DNA of 64,000 bases from contig JAFIGS010000016.1 of assembly GCA_017849615.1 (NCBI GenBank), positions 1 to 64,000 of the forward strand, read 5' to 3'. The position numbers and the translations under genes were made by a program. The notes under the pieces were generated by a model. The model searched no databases. It was given only the letters and a program-made list of their open reading frames with translations, and was not told where the DNA came from. Within the stretch, counting starts at the first letter, position 1. Each line of letters begins with the position of its first letter. Origin of the DNA: Pseudolabrys sp. (GTDB lineage Bacteria > Pseudomonadota > Alphaproteobacteria > Rhizobiales > Xanthobacteraceae). This document shows positions 62,118-64,000 of this stretch, one piece after another.

Positions 62118-62450
62118 ATGGCCATCGAGCAGTTCATCGATAACGAAGTGAAGTCCAACGACGTGGTGCTGTTCATGAAGGGCACGCCGCAGTTTCCGCA
62201 GTGCGGCTTCTCCGGCCAAGTCGTGCAGATTCTCGATCATCTCGGCGTGCCGTACAAAGGCCTGAACGTGCTGGAGTCGATGGACTTGCGCGAAGGCATC
62301 AAGGCCTATTCGAACTGGCCGACGATTCCCCAGCTCTACATCAAGGGCGAGTTCGTCGGCGGCTGCGATATCATCCGCGAGATGTTCCAGGCCGGCGAGT
62401 TGCAGCAGGCGCTCAAGGATGCCGGCGTCCCGGTTGCCGCGCGTGCCTGA
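62118..62450 (+). CDS. grxD: Monothiol glutaredoxin Grx4/GrxD type
   Basis: Iron-sulfur carrier with a CGFS active site ([20 protein letters not shown]). The 110-residue protein from ATG 62118 also has the GSH-binding [20 protein letters not shown]. Partner of the preceding BolA-family protein. Followed by a strong terminator. Confidence 0.95.
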   Translation: MAIEQFIDNEVKSNDVVLFMKGTPQFPQCGFSGQVVQILDHLGVPYKGLNVLESMDLREGIKAYSNWPTIPQLYIKGEFVGGCDIIREMFQAGELQQALKDAGVPVAARA

Positions 62451-62471
62451 TCGCCGATAGTTTTTTCTTCA

Positions 62472-62509
62472 AAAGCCGCTCACGACGCCCCGCCGTTGTG
62501 AGCGGCTTT
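62472..62509. terminator. Bidirectional terminator between grxD and the MBL gene
   Basis: AAAGCCGCTCAC/GTGAGCGGCTTT, a 12-bp stem with a 14-nt loop and A/T flanks on both sides, serving both convergent genes. Confidence 0.85.
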
Positions 62510-62510
62510 G

Positions 62511-63425
62511 TCATGCCGCCACGAAGCGATAGGCGCCGTCCTGGCGTTCGACCATGCCCGTGCCCGGATAGGGCAAGTGGAAGCCGATCAGCCTGGCCTT
62601 GTCGGCGGCGAGACGGTCGAGCAGTTTGGCGCGCGTTGCCGCGCCGAGCTCGGGCATGTGGTCGGCGGCGGTCCGCCATTCCGGATGGGCGAATGAAATC
62701 GCCGGATGCGAGATGGCGTCGCCGGTGATGATGAGGTCCTCGCTGCCCTTGAGCGCGATCGAGACATGTCCCTGGGTGTGGCCGGGCGTCGAAACGATCT
62801 GCAGGCCGGGCACGACCTCGTCGCCGTCCTTCATCATGGCGACGCGATCCTTGATCGCCGCGTAATTGCGGCGCGCCCCGGTGACGAAACCGGCGCGCTC
62901 GGCCGGCAAGCCGTAACTGGCGTTGCTGCCGTGCCAGAAGTCCCACTCGGCGGCGCCGACATGAAAGACCGCATCCGGCAGCATCGGTTCGTCGAACTCG
63001 TCGATGGTGCCCCACAGATGATCGGGATGGCCGTGGGTGAAGATCACCTTGGTGATCTTCGTCTTGTCGATGCCGGCGGCCTTGAGGTTGTCCCAGAGCT
63101 TGCCGGCGGTCGGCATGAAGCGGTCGCCGGAGCCCATGTCGATGAGAATGAGATCGCCGCCGCGCCTGAGCAGCGTGACATTGGTCGGCGAGTCGTAGCT
63201 GGCGCCGGTCTGGCCGGCAGCCTTCAGCAACGCATCGCGTTCCGCGGGATTGGCGTCGGGGGCGAGAAAACTTGTCGGCAGCACCAGATGGCCGTCGCTG
63301 ACCACCATGACCTCGAACTCGCCGTGCCTGAAGCGCGCGAGCGGGGCGGCAAGAGCCGGCAAGTTGTGAAAGGCGAGACCGGCAGCGGTGCCGGCGAGCA
63401 ACGCGCGGCGTGTCAGGTTCGTCAT
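62511..63425 (-). CDS. Secreted MBL-fold metallohydrolase
   Basis: A 304-residue exported protein from ATG 63425; the twin-arginine-like start MTNLTRRALLAGTAAGLAF suggests Tat export. Metallo-beta-lactamase fold: IFTHGHPDHLWG (HxHxDH), VSTPGHTQGHVS, and LIITGDAISHPA. Similar to lactonase or quorum-quenching-like hydrolases, but substrate cannot be inferred. Convergent with grxD. Confidence 0.85.
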   Translation of the reverse strand: MTNLTRRALLAGTAAGLAFHNLPALAAPLARFRHGEFEVMVVSDGHLVLPTSFLAPDANPAERDALLKAAGQTGASYDSPTNVTLLRRGGDLILIDMGSGDRFMPTAGKLWDNLKAAGIDKTKITKVIFTHGHPDHLWGTIDEFDEPMLPDAVFHVGAAEWDFWHGSNASYGLPAERAGFVTGARRNYAAIKDRVAMMKDGDEVVPGLQIVSTPGHTQGHVSIALKGSEDLIITGDAISHPAISFAHPEWRTAADHMPELGAATRAKLLDRLAADKARLIGFHLPYPGTGMVERQDGAYRFVAA

Positions 63426-63451
63426 GGCGGGGCTCCCGGCAATGGCAGCAC

Positions 63452-63487
63452 CCAAATAACAAATCCCCCGCCTTTTGGGCAGGGGAT
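63452..63487 (-). terminator. Rho-independent terminator of rpsD
   Basis: On the minus strand ATCCCCTGCC-CAAAA-GGCGGGGGAT followed by TTGTTATTT, about 35 bp after the rpsD stop. Confidence 0.7.
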
Positions 63488-63521
63488 CTGAAGTCTTGTC
63501 GCTGAAGCGGAAACGAAGCGC

Positions 63522-64000
63522 TTAGCGCGAATAGTATTCGACGACCAGCGACGGCTGCATCTGAACCGGGAACGGCACGTCCGACAGCGCCGGCACGCGC
63601 GCGATCTGCGCGGTCATCTTGCCGGTATCGACGGCGATGTAGTCCGGCACGTCGCGCTCGGCCAGGGCCTGGGCTTCGAGCACCAGGTTCATCTGCTTCG
63701 ACTTCTCGCGGATTTCGACGACATCGCCGACCTTGAGGCGGTAGCTGGCGATGTTCACGCGGCGGCCGTTCACCTTAATGTGGCCGTGGCTGATGAACTG
63801 GCGCGCGGCGAACACGGTCGGCACGAACTTGGCGCGGTAGACGACAGCATCGAGACGGCGCTCGAGGAGGCCGATCATGTTGGCGCCCGAGTCGCCCTTC
63901 ATGCGCATGGCTTCGTCGTAGATGGCGCGGAACTGACGCTCCGAGATGTTGCCGTAGTAGCCGCGCAGCTTCTGCTTGGCCTTGAGCTGCACGCCGAAGT
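63522..64000 (-). CDS. rpsD: Ribosomal protein S4 (partial, 5' end beyond window)
   Basis: Primary 16S rRNA binding protein of the small subunit. The visible 159 codons run from [16 protein letters not shown] to LVVEYYSR. The S4 domain is present ([15 protein letters not shown] and [20 protein letters not shown]). About 45 N-terminal residues lie past the right edge. Confidence 0.97.
   Translation of the reverse strand, partial: FGVQLKAKQKLRGYYGNISERQFRAIYDEAMRMKGDSGANMIGLLERRLDAVVYRAKFVPTVFAARQFISHGHIKVNGRRVNIASYRLKVGDVVEIREKSKQMNLVLEAQALAERDVPDYIAVDTGKMTAQIARVPALSDVPFPVQMQPSLVVEYYSR

Overview
The window is a chromosomal segment of a high-GC alphaproteobacterium, most likely a member of Hyphomicrobiales/Rhizobiales near Bradyrhizobiaceae or Xanthobacteraceae. 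This rests on flagellar gene order and protein families, a CckA homologue beside flagellar genes, CtrA-type TTAA-N7-TTAA and alphaproteobacterial GAAC-N7-GAAC sites, the DUF1476 ATPase-inhibitor family, and Bradyrhizobium-like intergenic palindromes. No rRNA, tRNA or CRISPR array was recognised.

Layout. 1-653: a strong minus-strand promoter with a structured leader running off the left edge, then palindromic repeats. 654-17061: a flagellar cluster of four units: flgF-flgG-flgA-flgH (minus), fliL-fliM-DUF6468-motE-like-TPR/AMIN protein (plus), fliO-fliP (minus), and flgB-flgC-fliE-fliQ-fliR-flhB (plus). CtrA-like sites lie in front of three of these. 17226-19847: cckA, the kinase that feeds CtrA. 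19844-28844: mixed genes: a Tim44-like protein, a cold-shock protein, a secreted lectin-like protein, a GGDEF diguanylate cyclase, alkaline phosphatase, a GST-like protein, a cupin, two tandem SET-domain methyltransferases, and a DUF305 protein.

28845-32276 is the most accessory-looking part: palindromic repeats, an unexplained minus-strand transcript region, a HigB/HigA-like toxin-antitoxin pair with an inverted-repeat operator, and an AT-rich foreign gene encoding an orphan protein with a PD-(D/E)XK-like N-terminus. 32376-36304: class I fumarase, a photoactive-yellow-protein-like PAS protein, a ribbon-helix-helix protein, small proteins, and a SemiSWEET. 36695-40294: a three-gene polysaccharide locus (NfrB-like GT2, WecB-like epimerase, HlyD-like adaptor). 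40325-43461: a thioesterase, a DUF2798 protein, a repeat-bearing GCG_CRPN-type protein, and recA with an SOS box and an odd in-frame downstream extension.

43867-64000 is mostly housekeeping: htpX, alaS, a LysE-type remnant, an AAA ATPase, a MloK1-like cyclic-nucleotide-gated K+ channel, two unrelated isocitrate dehydrogenases side by side, a TrmJ-DUF559 fusion, an HpcH/HpaI aldolase, the F1-ATPase inhibitor zeta, purC-purS-purQ-purL, a cysteine-rich GLG1-like repeat protein, a BolA/monothiol glutaredoxin pair, an MBL-fold hydrolase, and the 3' part of rpsD.

Best candidates for a second look are the NfrB-WecB-HlyD locus, the PYP homologue retaining Tyr/Glu/Cys chromophore positions, the tandem SET enzymes with a histone-like tail, the AT-rich nuclease-like orphan, and the recA in-frame tail. 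All identifications come from reading the sequence; no database search was run.
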